From an uncultured Erysipelotrichaceae bacterium (GTDB lineage Bacteria; Bacillota_I; Bacilli_A; RFN20; CAG-826), in assembly GCA_900314865.1 (NCBI GenBank), contig OMWW01000008.1:1-64000 (forward strand): 64,000 bases of DNA. Reading direction: 5' to 3'. Under the pieces are notes generated by a model. It ran no database searches. It was not told the DNA's origin and was given only the letters and a program-made list of their open reading frames with translations. Made by a program: the position numbers and the translations under genes. Each line of letters begins with the position of its first letter. The stretch's first letter is position 1. Below, piece by piece: positions 36,472-45,420 of this stretch.

Positions 36472-37107
36472 ATGCACGTCGAGAAATTTGATTATAACGA
36501 TAAAGAAGAACTTCTAGCGAATACATATGTGATAAGTGATGATTATAAGAAAGCAGTTATCATCGATCCTTCAAGTGATGGAGATGGACTAAGTTCTTAT
36601 TTAATCAAAAATAACTTAGAACCTGTCGCTATTCTTTTAACACATGGTCATTTTGATCATATAAGAGGCGTTAATAAGTTAGTGGATAAATATAATTTAC
36701 CTATCTACATCCACGAAAATGATAGAGAATTTCTTATTGATCCGTTTTTCAATTGTTCTTATATGCTTAAAAAACAAATTAGGATCGAAAAAGAGCCTAT
36801 CTTATTGAATGATAAAGAAGAATTAAATTTATTAAGTGGCGATACTATTAAGGTGATTCACACCCCATTCCATACAGTGGGAAGTGTTTGCTATTATTTT
36901 ATAAATAATAAATGGCTTTTTTCTGGTGATACTCTTTTTAGATTATCGATTGGAAGAGATGATTTACCAGGATCGATAAGAGCCAAGAAAAATGAGTCAT
37001 TAGCAAAGCTTACTTCCTTACCAAAAGAATTGAAAATATATCCAGGACATGGACAAAACTCTACTTTAGAGATGGAGTTAATGCTAAATAACTTTTTAAG
37101 AAAATAA
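36472..37107 (+). CDS. Metallo-beta-lactamase fold hydrolase (glyoxalase II-like)
   Basis: A 211-residue cytoplasmic metallo-hydrolase similar to B. subtilis YqgX. Metal motifs are LTHGHFDHIRGV (HxHxDH), FHTVGSVCYY, SGDTLF and YPGHGQNS. It may hydrolyse thioesters in methylglyoxal or other detoxification; the substrate is not determined. TATAAA lies four to nine bases before the ATG with no ribosome site, so the message may be leaderless or the real promoter lies elsewhere. It precedes efp. Confidence 0.9.
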   Translation: MHVEKFDYNDKEELLANTYVISDDYKKAVIIDPSSDGDGLSSYLIKNNLEPVAILLTHGHFDHIRGVNKLVDKYNLPIYIHENDREFLIDPFFNCSYMLKKQIRIEKEPILLNDKEELNLLSGDTIKVIHTPFHTVGSVCYYFINNKWLFSGDTLFRLSIGRDDLPGSIRAKKNESLAKLTSLPKELKIYPGHGQNSTLEMELMLNNFLRK

Positions 37108-37110
37108 TTA

Positions 37111-37127
37111 TTTGGTATAATACCAAA
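37111..37127 (+). promoter_or_regulatory. Palindrome over the efp -10 box
   Basis: TTTGGTATAATACCAAA is a 17-base perfect dyad centred on TATAAT (37116-37121), the probable -10 of efp. A weak TTTTTA lies 17 bases upstream. It may be an operator or a stable extended -10 promoter (TGGTATAAT also occurs at greA). Confidence 0.5.
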
Positions 37128-37155
37128 GGAATTTTATAAAGAAAGGAAAACAACA

Positions 37156-37713
37156 ATGGTTAACGTTACTGAATTAAGACCAGGAAATTACTTCGTTGAA
37201 GATGGCAACATTTATCAAGTTTTAGACATCTTATTAAATAAGACTGCGATGAGAAAGATGGTTGCTAAAGTCAAAGTTAAGAATCTCCGCTCTGGCGCGG
37301 TTACAGAAATGGCACGTAATAGTGGTTACGCTATCGAAACCATCAGACTTGAAAAACGCCAAATGCAATATTTATATGACACCGGTGATTCCCTTTGCTT
37401 TATGGATCAAGAAACATATGATCAAATCGAAATTTCTAAAGATAGACTCGCATGGGAAGTTCAATTCTTGAAAGGCGAAGAAAACGTAGAAATTACTAGT
37501 TACGAAGGCGAAGTTCTTGGTATCAACTTACCAGCAAAGGTTGCTTTAAAGATTACACACTGTGAACCAGCTATTAGAGGCGATACAGTTAACAAAGCAA
37601 TGAAAGACGCTGAACTTGAAACCGGACTAAAAGTCCGTGTCCCATTATTCATCGAAGAAGGCGAAGTCGTTTTAGTCAGAACCGATAATGGTGACTACGA
37701 CGGAAGAGCCTAA
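37156..37713 (+). CDS. efp: Elongation factor P
   Basis: EF-P relieves ribosome stalling at polyproline. The 185-residue protein has the three-domain KOW/OB/OB pattern and a normal C-terminus (AIRGDTVNKAMKDAELETGLKVRVPLFIEEGEVVLVRT). The domain I tip, usually KPGKG with the modified Lys (or Arg), reads NKTAMRK here; by alignment the tip position is Met32, with Arg33 and Lys34 next. AGAAAGG precedes the ATG. yneF follows 14 bases later. Confidence 0.95.
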   Translation: MVNVTELRPGNYFVEDGNIYQVLDILLNKTAMRKMVAKVKVKNLRSGAVTEMARNSGYAIETIRLEKRQMQYLYDTGDSLCFMDQETYDQIEISKDRLAWEVQFLKGEENVEITSYEGEVLGINLPAKVALKITHCEPAIRGDTVNKAMKDAELETGLKVRVPLFIEEGEVVLVRTDNGDYDGRA

Positions 37714-37727
37714 TAAAGGAGACAATT

Positions 37728-37946
37728 ATGACAACTGGAGGATGGATTGGTGTTCTCTTCGCTGCTCTCGTTGTTGGATTGATCGTTGGCTTCTTTGGAG
37801 CCCGTTGGTTCTTCAAAAGACAAATTGAAAAGAACCCACCAATTAATGAAGGCATGATTAGAGCCCTTTATCAAAGCGTTGGAAGAAAGCCAAGTGAAGC
37901 CGATATTCAACGCACAATTAACGCTGTTAAAAGACAGCAACGCTAA
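37728..37946 (+). CDS. yneF: UPF0154 small membrane protein (YneF-like)
   Basis: A 72-residue protein with one membrane helix (GGWIGVLFAALVVGLIVGFFGARWF) and the UPF0154 signature KNPPINEGMIRALYQSVGRKPSEADIQRTINAVK. Function is unknown; it is widespread in Bacilli and Mollicutes. AAAGGAG precedes the ATG. It is the last gene before a terminator and is probably co-transcribed with efp. Confidence 0.93.
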   Translation: MTTGGWIGVLFAALVVGLIVGFFGARWFFKRQIEKNPPINEGMIRALYQSVGRKPSEADIQRTINAVKRQQR

Positions 37947-37968
37947 TTGAATTATAGGTTAAATAAAT

Positions 37969-38002
37969 AGCATCGAATTGATATGTTCGGTGCTTTTATT
38001 TT
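37969..38002 (+). terminator. Terminator of efp-yneF
   Basis: AGCATCGAA (37969-37977) pairs with TTCGGTGCT (37986-37994) with one G-U, followed by TTTATTTT. Confidence 0.9.
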
Positions 38003-38009
38003 GACAGAA

Positions 38010-38018
38010 TGTGGATAA
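38010..38018 (-). promoter_or_regulatory. DnaA box (perfect)
   Basis: TGTGGATAA, the exact complement of the consensus TTATCCACA. It opens a gap (38003-38104) of very AT-rich sequence with imperfect repeats AACTCTTTATATAT/AACTCTTTTATATAT. A weaker copy TGTGAATAG is at 38022-38030. Confidence 0.6.
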
Positions 38019-38104
38019 TAGTGTGAATAGTGGTGTATAACTCTTTATATATGGGAAAAACTATTTAAAAGTCAATTAAAACTCTTTTATATATAATATA
38101 AAAT

Positions 38105-38139
38105 AAAAAATAGGTTTTACCCCTTGTGTGGAAAACCTA
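38105..38139 (-). terminator. Terminator of plsY
   Basis: On the minus strand TAGGTTTTCC pairs with GGTAAAACCTA (one bulged A), followed by TTTTTTATTTT. The loop side includes TTTTCCACA, one mismatch from a DnaA box (38127-38135). Confidence 0.8.
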
Positions 38140-38158
38140 ATTAACATAGCCTGCAATA

Positions 38159-38186
38159 TACTAATAAACTACTAAATTATTACTAA
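38159..38186 (-). repeat. TTAGTA array C (exact 11 bp period)
   Basis: On the plus strand TACT starts at 38159, 38170 and 38181, each followed by AA; read on the minus strand this is three TTAGTA units 11 bases apart. It lies just after the plsY stop codon (38192) and before the plsY terminator. Confidence 0.7.
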
Positions 38187-38191
38187 GAGGA

Positions 38192-38959
38192 TTATTTCAT
38201 CCACTTAATTTGACTTTCAGTTCCTGTTTTAATCCTTTGGAAATTGGCGCGATGTTTGATGGTTAAAATTGTTGCACAGAAAGTTAGAACAATTGAGAAC
38301 ACATAATTGCAGTATAGCGCTGGTCCATAAGCTGGTAGCCAAACAAGCGATCCCTTAACCACTCCTGTGAGGATTAAAATTGACCAAATCCAGGATAACA
38401 AAACTGAGAACCACGCTCCAGAGACGCTTGCTAATGAAACCCATTTCTTCAATTTGAGAACAAATAAGAAGAAAAATCCTGGAACAATACCGAACATCCA
38501 GCCTCCAGCAGTGGCCGCGCCGTAGTATACGGCGACATTTTTTCCACCTCTGAATCCATTGAGTATTGGATAGCAGTGACCTAAACTTGCTCCAACGATT
38601 GTTAACCAATAAACTGGCCATTGAATCATGTAGCCACTAACATCAGAACCATCAGTAATTTGGGTAAGGCAAGGTATTAAGGGGAGGTTATTATATAGTG
38701 GCACCTTAACGAGGAACAAATAAATCATGTATAGTGGGACAACTGCTTTGGCGGCATCTAAAATAATAACGATCACGCCAAATTTTTTACCGAAAACACG
38801 TCCGACGTTTGTTCCGCCGCTATTTCCGCTTCCGTAATCACGTGGATCTTTGTGAAAAAAGAGCTTGCCAATCCAAATACCATTTGGAATGGAGCCAAAC
38901 AAATATCCAATAATTATCACTAAAATTGCAACCAATATATTATATAAAATAATATCCAT
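38192..38959 (-). CDS. plsY: Acyl-phosphate:glycerol-3-phosphate acyltransferase PlsY
   Basis: PlsY acylates glycerol-3-phosphate from acyl-phosphate, the first membrane step of phospholipid synthesis. The 255-residue membrane protein has the three conserved loops: GSGNSGGTNVGR, GHCYPILNGFRGGKNVA and KHRANFQRIKTGTE, with FGSIPNGIWIG at the start. It is about 50 residues longer than typical PlsY because of extra sequence in the middle (LVKVPLYNNLPLIPCLTQITDGSDVSG). It is divergent from parE, as commonly seen in Bacilli (plsY-parE-parC). Confidence 0.95.
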   Translation of the reverse strand: MDIILYNILVAILVIIIGYLFGSIPNGIWIGKLFFHKDPRDYGSGNSGGTNVGRVFGKKFGVIVIILDAAKAVVPLYMIYLFLVKVPLYNNLPLIPCLTQITDGSDVSGYMIQWPVYWLTIVGASLGHCYPILNGFRGGKNVAVYYGAATAGGWMFGIVPGFFFLFVLKLKKWVSLASVSGAWFSVLLSWIWSILILTGVVKGSLVWLPAYGPALYCNYVFSIVLTFCATILTIKHRANFQRIKTGTESQIKWMK

Positions 38960-39044
38960 TTTCTTGCCCTAATCTATTGTACTAAATTGCTTTATATTTT
39001 CAATATTTTCCGTTTATAATAAACGCCGAAAAGGTAGGTATAGT

Positions 39045-40979
39045 ATGGCGGAGAGACAATATACAGCTAATGATATCCATATTTTGCAAGGCCTTGAAGG
39101 TGTTAGAAAAAGACCAGCAATGTATATCGGAAGCACAAATTCAAGCGGTCTCCATCACCTTGTTTGGGAAATCGTCGACAATGCAGTTGACGAGGCATTA
39201 AGTGGATACGGAAAGAACATCACAGTCACCCTTCACAAAGACGGAAGTTGTTCTGTTTTGGATGAAGGACGTGGTATTCCAGTTGATATCAATAAAGAAA
39301 CCGGGAGACCTGGTGTAGAAATAGTTTTCACTGAATTACACGCTGGTGGAAAATTCAATTCACAAGTTTATAAAAGTGCTGGTGGTCTTCATGGTGTTGG
39401 TGCTGCAGTAACTAACGCATTAAGTGAATGGGTTGATGTCACCGTCTTTAAAGACGGTGGTTCATATCATCTTAAGTTTGAAAAAGGTGGTCATTTAGTA
39501 ACTCCGCTTGAAAATATTGGTCCATCTAAAAAACATGGTACTTTGGTTCGCTTTAAACCAGATCCTAACATTTTCTCTACCGTTGATTTCAAATACGATA
39601 CTATTTCCTCTCACCTTCAAGAGAGTGCATTTTTGATGAAAGGTGTCCGTTTCATCATTTGTGATGAAAGAAGCGGACAAAAGCAAGAATACTTCTATCA
39701 AAATGGATTAGTTGAATATATCACAAATCTTAACGATGACAAGAATCCTATCATTGATGTTTTTAGTTTTTCTGATGTCGATTCAGTTACAAATATTGAA
39801 ACTGAAATAGCACTTCAATATTGCTATGAAGACTATAACGAGACTATCTATTCTTACGTCAATAACGTTAAAACATCTGATGGTGGAACTCATGAATCAG
39901 GTTTTAGAACTGGTATCACTAGAGCGGTAAACGATTTCGCAGAAGCCCAAGGAATGCTCAAAGGAAAAAAACTTGAAGGTAGTGATATTCGTGAAGGATT
40001 AACAGCGATTATTTCTTTAAAAGTTCCAGAAGAATTACTTGAATTTGAAGGACAAACTAAAGGAAAATTAGGAACTCCTGCTGCTCAACCAGTCGTTAGT
40101 AATTTAATCTATAATAAGTTTACTTATTATTTAACCGAGAACAAAGAAAACGCAATTCGAATTATCAAGAAATGTGTCGATTCTCAACAAGCTCGTATTG
40201 CAGCAAGAAAAGCTAAAGATGAAGCTCGTAGTTCAAAAAAGACCAAACAAGAAGTCATTCTTTCTGATAAATTGACTCCTGCTCAATCCAAAGATTATCT
40301 TAAAAACGAACTCTTTATCGTTGAAGGTGATTCTGCTGGAGGCACCGCTAAAAAAGGCAGAGATAGAATTCATCAAGCAATTCTACCACTACGTGGTAAA
40401 CCACTAAATACAGATTCCATTTCGATGGATAAACTTTTACATAATGAAGAAATTGCAACCATCATCAATACGATTGGCGCTGGTTTTGGTCAAAGTTTTG
40501 ATATTGAAGACATCCATTATGGAAAAATCATCATCATGACCGATGCTGATACCGATGGTGCTCACATCCAAACACTTTTACTTACTTTCTTCTATCACTA
40601 CATGAGATCCTTAATCACTTCAGGGCACATCTATATTGCGGTTCCACCTTTATATAGAGTGTTTAAAGAAGAGGGCAAAAAGCTCGTTCAACAATATGCT
40701 TGGACCGACCAAGAATTAGAATTGGCCAAGAAAAAAGTTGGTGGTGGATACAAGATTAACCGCTACAAAGGTCTTGGTGAAATGGACGCAATCCAACTTA
40801 AAGAAACAACGATGGATCCTAGAACCCGTCAACTTATTAAAGTTGACATCAACGATCCTTTCCTAGTTGAAAAGCGTGTCAAAATCTTAATGGGTAATGA
40901 TGCAAGCGTTAGAAGACAATGGGTTGAAGAAAATGTTGATTTCAACCAAGTTGATACATTTATGAAGGAGGCGAAGTAA
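39045..40979 (+). CDS. parE: DNA topoisomerase IV subunit B
   Basis: ParE is the ATPase subunit of topoisomerase IV, which decatenates daughter chromosomes. The 644-residue protein has the GHKL ATPase motifs (EIVDNAVDEAL, DEGRGIPVD, GGLHGVGAAVTNALS), the transducer (QTKGKLG), the TOPRIM domain (FIVEGDSAGGTAKKGRDR, DADTDGAH) and YKGLGEMDAIQLKETTMDP. I call ParE rather than GyrB because of the plsY neighbour and the ParC-like partner. TATAAT at 39015-39020 and AAAAGGTAGG give a normal promoter and ribosome site. Confidence 0.9.
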   Translation: MAERQYTANDIHILQGLEGVRKRPAMYIGSTNSSGLHHLVWEIVDNAVDEALSGYGKNITVTLHKDGSCSVLDEGRGIPVDINKETGRPGVEIVFTELHAGGKFNSQVYKSAGGLHGVGAAVTNALSEWVDVTVFKDGGSYHLKFEKGGHLVTPLENIGPSKKHGTLVRFKPDPNIFSTVDFKYDTISSHLQESAFLMKGVRFIICDERSGQKQEYFYQNGLVEYITNLNDDKNPIIDVFSFSDVDSVTNIETEIALQYCYEDYNETIYSYVNNVKTSDGGTHESGFRTGITRAVNDFAEAQGMLKGKKLEGSDIREGLTAIISLKVPEELLEFEGQTKGKLGTPAAQPVVSNLIYNKFTYYLTENKENAIRIIKKCVDSQQARIAARKAKDEARSSKKTKQEVILSDKLTPAQSKDYLKNELFIVEGDSAGGTAKKGRDRIHQAILPLRGKPLNTDSISMDKLLHNEEIATIINTIGAGFGQSFDIEDIHYGKIIIMTDADTDGAHIQTLLLTFFYHYMRSLITSGHIYIAVPPLYRVFKEEGKKLVQQYAWTDQELELAKKKVGGGYKINRYKGLGEMDAIQLKETTMDPRTRQLIKVDINDPFLVEKRVKILMGNDASVRRQWVEENVDFNQVDTFMKEAK

Positions 40980-40984
40980 TCGAT

Positions 40985-43594
40985 ATGGCGAAGAAAAAAG
41001 AAGAAATCGTCGAAGAAATTTTCGAAGAAAAAATCAGTACCGAACCTCTTGAAGATGTAATGAGTGACCGCTATGCAACTTATGCAAAATACGTCATTCA
41101 AGATCGTGCTATTCCAGACGTAAGAGATGGTTTAAAACCAGTTCAAAGAAGAATAGTTTTTTCGATGTATAAAAGTGGTAACACTTTTAATAAACCAACA
41201 AAGAAATGTGCTCATACCGTTGGAGCGGTTATGGGAACATATCACCCACATGGTGACACTTCTATTTATGAGGCTCTTGCTAGAATGAGCCAAGATTGGA
41301 AAGTTAGATATCCTTTAATTGACTTCCAAGGTAATAATGGTTCTATCGACGGCGACTCTCCTGCTGCTTACCGTTATACGGAAAGCAGATTAGCGGAGCT
41401 CGCAAATGAACTTATCTCTGATATTGAAAAAGAGACTGTTGATATGCAACTTAACTTTGACGATACCGAGAAAGAACCAGTTGTTTTACCAGCTCGTTTT
41501 CCTAACCTTTTAGTGAATGGCACCGAAGGTATTGCAGTTGCTTTAGCAACTGAAATCCCACCTCATAACCTTAAAGAAGTCATTGATGCAGTTATTTACC
41601 GCATTGGTCATAAGACCGCGACAATTGAAGAATTAATGACTTTTGTTAAGGGCCCAGATTTCCCAGGTGGAGGATATATTTATAAATCCTCAGGCCTTGA
41701 ATCCATCTATCAAACTGGTCGAGGAAGAATTGAAGTTGCTGGCAAAGCTGAAATCGTTGAAAAGAAGGACATGAATCAAATTGTCATCACAGAAATACCT
41801 TATAAAGTGGTGAAAATTCAGCTTGTCTATGAAATAGACAAAATTAGGCACTCAAAAGCCATTGATGGCATCATTGAAGTTAGAGATGAGTCTGATTACA
41901 AAGGAATTAGAATTGTTGTAGACATTAAAAAGAACGCAAAAGCGGAACTTATTTTGCAATACTTGATGAAAAAAACCAACCTCGTCACTGGTTATACAGC
42001 AAATATGGTGGCAATTGTTGATGGAAGACCAAAAACCCTCACCTTACTCGACTATGTTGATGCCTATATTAACCATCAAGTTGATGTCATTACTCGTAAG
42101 AGTAAATTTGACTTAAAGAAGAATTCAGATCGCTTACATATCGTTGAAGGTTTGATTCTTGCTTCATTAAATATTAATGAAGTTGTTGATATTATTCGTA
42201 AGAGTAAAGATAAAGCTGATAGTAAAGTTAACCTTATCAAACGCTTCTCGTTATCTAATGAACAAGCGGAAGCAATTGTCACAATGCCATTATATAAATT
42301 GAGTCATACTGACGAATTGATTCTCGAAAAAGAAAAGACTCAATTAATGAATGAAATAGAAACCTTGAAAGGTATTATTGAGGATCCTGCAAAACTCAAT
42401 AGAGTTTTAGTTAGAGAATTGAAAGCAATCTCTGAAAAATATGGTGATGAAAGACGCACTCAAATCATCGAAAAAGGTGAAACCAAAGAGATTGACAAGC
42501 GTGAATTAATCGCCAAGGAAGAAGTAGTTGTCGCTGTTAGTTTTGATGGCTATTTAAAACGTAGTTCCATTAGAAGTTACAACAGTTATAACAACGAACT
42601 TCCAGGTTTAAAAGATGGTGATATGGTTGTAGGAATTGGTAAGGCATTTACCACCGATTACCTAATTTGTTTTACAAATTTAGGTAACTATGCTGTCGTT
42701 GGCGTCCATAATCTCACTGATAATAAATGGAAAGATGAAGGATCCCATATCAATGAATTTACAACTTTAGGACCTGGAGAAAAAATTATCAAAGTCATGA
42801 CTTTGAGTGAGATGAGAAACGATCTCTATCTCGGTGTTTTAACTAAATTTGGTCAAATCAAACGTATGCCATTATCTGCTATCGAGTTAATCAAACGTAG
42901 TAGACCAGCAAAATACATGAAACTATTATCTAACGATTCTGTCGTTGCTGTTACATTACTAACTGGCGATAGCGATTTATTAGTTATAACTAATAACGGT
43001 AATTGCTCTCTCTTTAATGAGAACGAATTAACAATTTTAGGAAATAAAGCTGGTGGTGTGAAGTCTATCTCCTCATTAGGAAATAACCAAGGAGTGGGCC
43101 TATTAGCCTTTGAAAGAGACGAAAGAGTGAAAATCCTATTATTTACTGATAAAGGACACATGCGCGTCACAGACACGTCAAAATTCTTTAGAACAAATAG
43201 ATTAGGAAAAGTTCAACAAATTCTTCAATCGTTCAAAGGTGAACCACATAGCATTATAAATGCTATGATGCCAGGCAAGGTTGATAAACTTGAATTAACC
43301 TTATACTTGAACGATCGCACAATTAAGAATCTTGTTGTTGAAGACTTTAGAAACACAGAAGCTCAATATGCGAAGAAGAATATTGACGAGATGACACTCA
43401 AACAAAAACTTAGTTATGTGTTCGACACCAATATTATAAATATTGGTAAAGACAATATTTCTCATCCAATCATCGTGAAAGAAACACCTGTTTCTCAAGT
43501 CGAAGAACAAGCTGTGGAAGTCGAAGAAAAAGAAGATGAAAAGAAGGAATCTACAAACTTCGAACAGATCTCAATCTTCGATGACTTGGATTAA
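40985..43594 (+). CDS. parC: DNA topoisomerase IV subunit A
   Basis: ParC is the DNA-breaking subunit of topoisomerase IV. The 869-residue protein has the ParC N-terminus (LEDVMSDRYATYAKYVIQDRAIPDVRDGLKPVQRRI), a quinolone-region equivalent (HPHGDTSIYEALARMSQDWK), the catalytic Tyr in AAYRYTESRL, and a C-terminal beta-pinwheel. The domain lacks a clear GyrA box, supporting ParC. It ends with an acidic tail (VEVEEKEDEKKES) then EQISIFDDLD. ATG 40985 follows GGAGG in the parE end. Array D and a terminator follow. Confidence 0.92.
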   Translation: MAKKKEEIVEEIFEEKISTEPLEDVMSDRYATYAKYVIQDRAIPDVRDGLKPVQRRIVFSMYKSGNTFNKPTKKCAHTVGAVMGTYHPHGDTSIYEALARMSQDWKVRYPLIDFQGNNGSIDGDSPAAYRYTESRLAELANELISDIEKETVDMQLNFDDTEKEPVVLPARFPNLLVNGTEGIAVALATEIPPHNLKEVIDAVIYRIGHKTATIEELMTFVKGPDFPGGGYIYKSSGLESIYQTGRGRIEVAGKAEIVEKKDMNQIVITEIPYKVVKIQLVYEIDKIRHSKAIDGIIEVRDESDYKGIRIVVDIKKNAKAELILQYLMKKTNLVTGYTANMVAIVDGRPKTLTLLDYVDAYINHQVDVITRKSKFDLKKNSDRLHIVEGLILASLNINEVVDIIRKSKDKADSKVNLIKRFSLSNEQAEAIVTMPLYKLSHTDELILEKEKTQLMNEIETLKGIIEDPAKLNRVLVRELKAISEKYGDERRTQIIEKGETKEIDKRELIAKEEVVVAVSFDGYLKRSSIRSYNSYNNELPGLKDGDMVVGIGKAFTTDYLICFTNLGNYAVVGVHNLTDNKWKDEGSHINEFTTLGPGEKIIKVMTLSEMRNDLYLGVLTKFGQIKRMPLSAIELIKRSRPAKYMKLLSNDSVVAVTLLTGDSDLLVITNNGNCSLFNENELTILGNKAGGVKSISSLGNNQGVGLLAFERDERVKILLFTDKGHMRVTDTSKFFRTNRLGKVQQILQSFKGEPHSIINAMMPGKVDKLELTLYLNDRTIKNLVVEDFRNTEAQYAKKNIDEMTLKQKLSYVFDTNIINIGKDNISHPIIVKETPVSQVEEQAVEVEEKEDEKKESTNFEQISIFDDLD

Positions 43595-43622
43595 TATAAC
43601 ATAGTTATATATCATAGATATA

Positions 43623-43650
43623 TAGTAGAAAATTAGTAGTTAATTAGTAT
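43623..43650 (+). repeat. TTAGTA array D (exact 11 bp period)
   Basis: AGTA cores at 43624, 43635 and 43646 (11 and 11), the last two as TTAGTA and the spacers AT-only except one G per unit. It lies 30 bases after the parC stop, in a 162-base gap that also holds the dyad ATATAACATAGTTATAT (about 43594-43610) and a terminator. Confidence 0.7.
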
Positions 43651-43706
43651 ATAGATAATTGACTACTTTTTCTTTATAAGAAACGAAATATTGCTCAAAA
43701 ATAATA

Positions 43707-43732
43707 AAAGTCTATAAAATAGAGACTTTTTC
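43707..43732 (+). terminator. Terminator of parE-parC
   Basis: AAAGTCT (43707-43713) pairs with AGACTTT (43723-43729) across nine bases, running into TTTTTC. Confidence 0.75.
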
Positions 43733-43756
43733 GAGTATGATTATTGTTAGGAATTT

Positions 43757-44278
43757 ATGTTTAAGAGATTTATACCCTTTGCACACGCTCAGTCAATTTA
43801 TGAAATTGATGTTGAATTCTTCAAAAGAAACAACGTGAAGACTTTGTTCATGGATTTGGATAACACACTTGATAGTTATCGGGCTAAGGCTCCTAAAGAT
43901 AGAACTTTAGAGCTTGTTAAGAAACTAAAAGATAACGGTATAGTTCCTGTTATTATTAGTAATAACAAACCTCATCGTGTATGTGGCTATGCAAATGCGC
44001 TGGGTATCGAGTTCCTTGCAAGCGCTCATAAGCCAGGGCATAAGCGCTTATCTAACGAAATAGCAAAGCGAGGCCTCAAAAACGAGGATGTGATGCTTGT
44101 AGGCGATCAGCTCATGACAGACGTTATGGCAGCGCGAGGCGCAAAAATACGTGTTGTGCTTACGGAAAAAGTTGTAAAAGAAGACCAATGGACAACACAT
44201 ATTAATCGATTGGCGGATCGACCAATTAGAAGATACTTACGTAAAAGAAACAGATTAATTGACTGGAGGAATAAATAA
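43757..44278 (+). CDS. yqeG: HAD-superfamily phosphatase YqeG
   Basis: A 173-residue HAD subfamily IIIA phosphatase. Motif I is MDLDNTLDSY (two Asp), motif II IISNNKPHR, motif III K in AHKPGHK, motif IV VGDQLMTDV. The substrate is uncertain. It begins the yqeG-yqeH-yhbY-nadD block. The probable -10 is TATGAT (43736-43741), and AGGA lies five bases before the ATG. Confidence 0.94.
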   Translation: MFKRFIPFAHAQSIYEIDVEFFKRNNVKTLFMDLDNTLDSYRAKAPKDRTLELVKKLKDNGIVPVIISNNKPHRVCGYANALGIEFLASAHKPGHKRLSNEIAKRGLKNEDVMLVGDQLMTDVMAARGAKIRVVLTEKVVKEDQWTTHINRLADRPIRRYLRKRNRLIDWRNK

Positions 44279-44279
44279 T

Positions 44280-45416
44280 ATGGCAACAGCAAAAAGAGTG
44301 TTAAGATGCCACAACTGTGGTGCTATCTTACAAAGTGAAAACCGTAAAGCAACCGGCTTCATTTCTAAAGAAATCATCGAGAATGGTGTTCCAAGAATTC
44401 CATATTGTAACAATTGTTACCAAAAGATGGTTACTTTAAATGCAGGCTCGTTACAACACGAAACCGATAAGGACATCATTAAAATCCTTAACGACGCGGT
44501 CGCAACTGATTCTTTAATCGTTTGGATGGTGGACCTTTTCTCATTTAATGGAACATTAAATCCAGATGTTGCTAAGAAAGTTAAAAAGCTTAACGTTATC
44601 GTTATTGGCTCCAAACGTGATTTATTCCCATCTTATGTTTCTGATAGCATGTTAATCAGATACTTAGACGAGAGATTCTCTGAATTTGGTATCAATCCAG
44701 TCGATATCAGATTAATTGGCAACGAAGATCAAATTGATGTCAATACATTAAGCCAAACCTTCAAAGAACAACGTAAATATCGTGATATTTATCTTATTGG
44801 CGAAGTCTTCAGTGGTAAGACCACTCTTATTAACAAGTTCTTAAAGAACTATGTGAATAAAACAAAATGGCAAATTAAATCCGAATTATATCCTGGAACA
44901 AATTCTAACGTGTTAGAAATTCCTCTTTCTAATTCTTCGTTCTTATATGAACTTCCAGATTTAAGCAATTCTACCTCGGTTCTTTCCAAGGTTGAGAAAG
45001 ACTTACAAAAGATTATCATTCCAAAAAAAGAAATTGTCATGGTTAGAAAATTCCTTGGCGAAGGTAGCGCAATTATGGTCGGTAACCTTGCTGTTTTATA
45101 CATTATCAAGGGACATCGTACCTCTGTTCGTACTTTCTTGTCAGAAAAATCTGAAATCAAATTTACATCCGTTGAGAAAGTCGATGATATGTTAAAACTT
45201 AACTTAAAGAAGAAATTCTGCCGTCCAATCAGTGAAAGATTCGATTCTTTCAGAGATTACGACATGTTTGAATACGAACTCGAAGAAGATGATTTAAGAC
45301 ACGATATCTCTATCGAAGGACTTTGCTGGTTCTCTACAAGAGGTAAGGGACAAACATTAAGAGTTCTCCTTCCAAAAGGATGCGCTGTTAAAGAGTGCTT
45401 ATCAAAAGTGAGATAG
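44280..45416 (+). CDS. yqeH: Ribosome biogenesis GTPase YqeH
   Basis: YqeH is a circularly permuted GTPase needed for 30S assembly. The 378-residue protein has an N-terminal zinc finger (CHNCGAIL...PYCNNCYQKM), then permuted G motifs: G4 IGSKRDL, later G1 LIGEVFSGKTTLINKF, and a C-terminal domain. ATG 44280 follows TGGAGGA; an in-frame ATG 21 bases upstream overlaps the yqeG end and that ribosome site. In B. subtilis aroE follows; here yhbY follows directly. Confidence 0.95.
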   Translation: MATAKRVLRCHNCGAILQSENRKATGFISKEIIENGVPRIPYCNNCYQKMVTLNAGSLQHETDKDIIKILNDAVATDSLIVWMVDLFSFNGTLNPDVAKKVKKLNVIVIGSKRDLFPSYVSDSMLIRYLDERFSEFGINPVDIRLIGNEDQIDVNTLSQTFKEQRKYRDIYLIGEVFSGKTTLINKFLKNYVNKTKWQIKSELYPGTNSNVLEIPLSNSSFLYELPDLSNSTSVLSKVEKDLQKIIIPKKEIVMVRKFLGEGSAIMVGNLAVLYIIKGHRTSVRTFLSEKSEIKFTSVEKVDDMLKLNLKKKFCRPISERFDSFRDYDMFEYELEEDDLRHDISIEGLCWFSTRGKGQTLRVLLPKGCAVKECLSKVR

Positions 45417-45420
45417 TTAA

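Noticed and set aside
43623..43650. DnaA-trio as explanation for all the arrays
   Set aside because: Trios are contiguous 3-base units beside DnaA boxes. Arrays A, B, D and F have no DnaA box nearby and an 11-base period. Only E remains a possible trio region.
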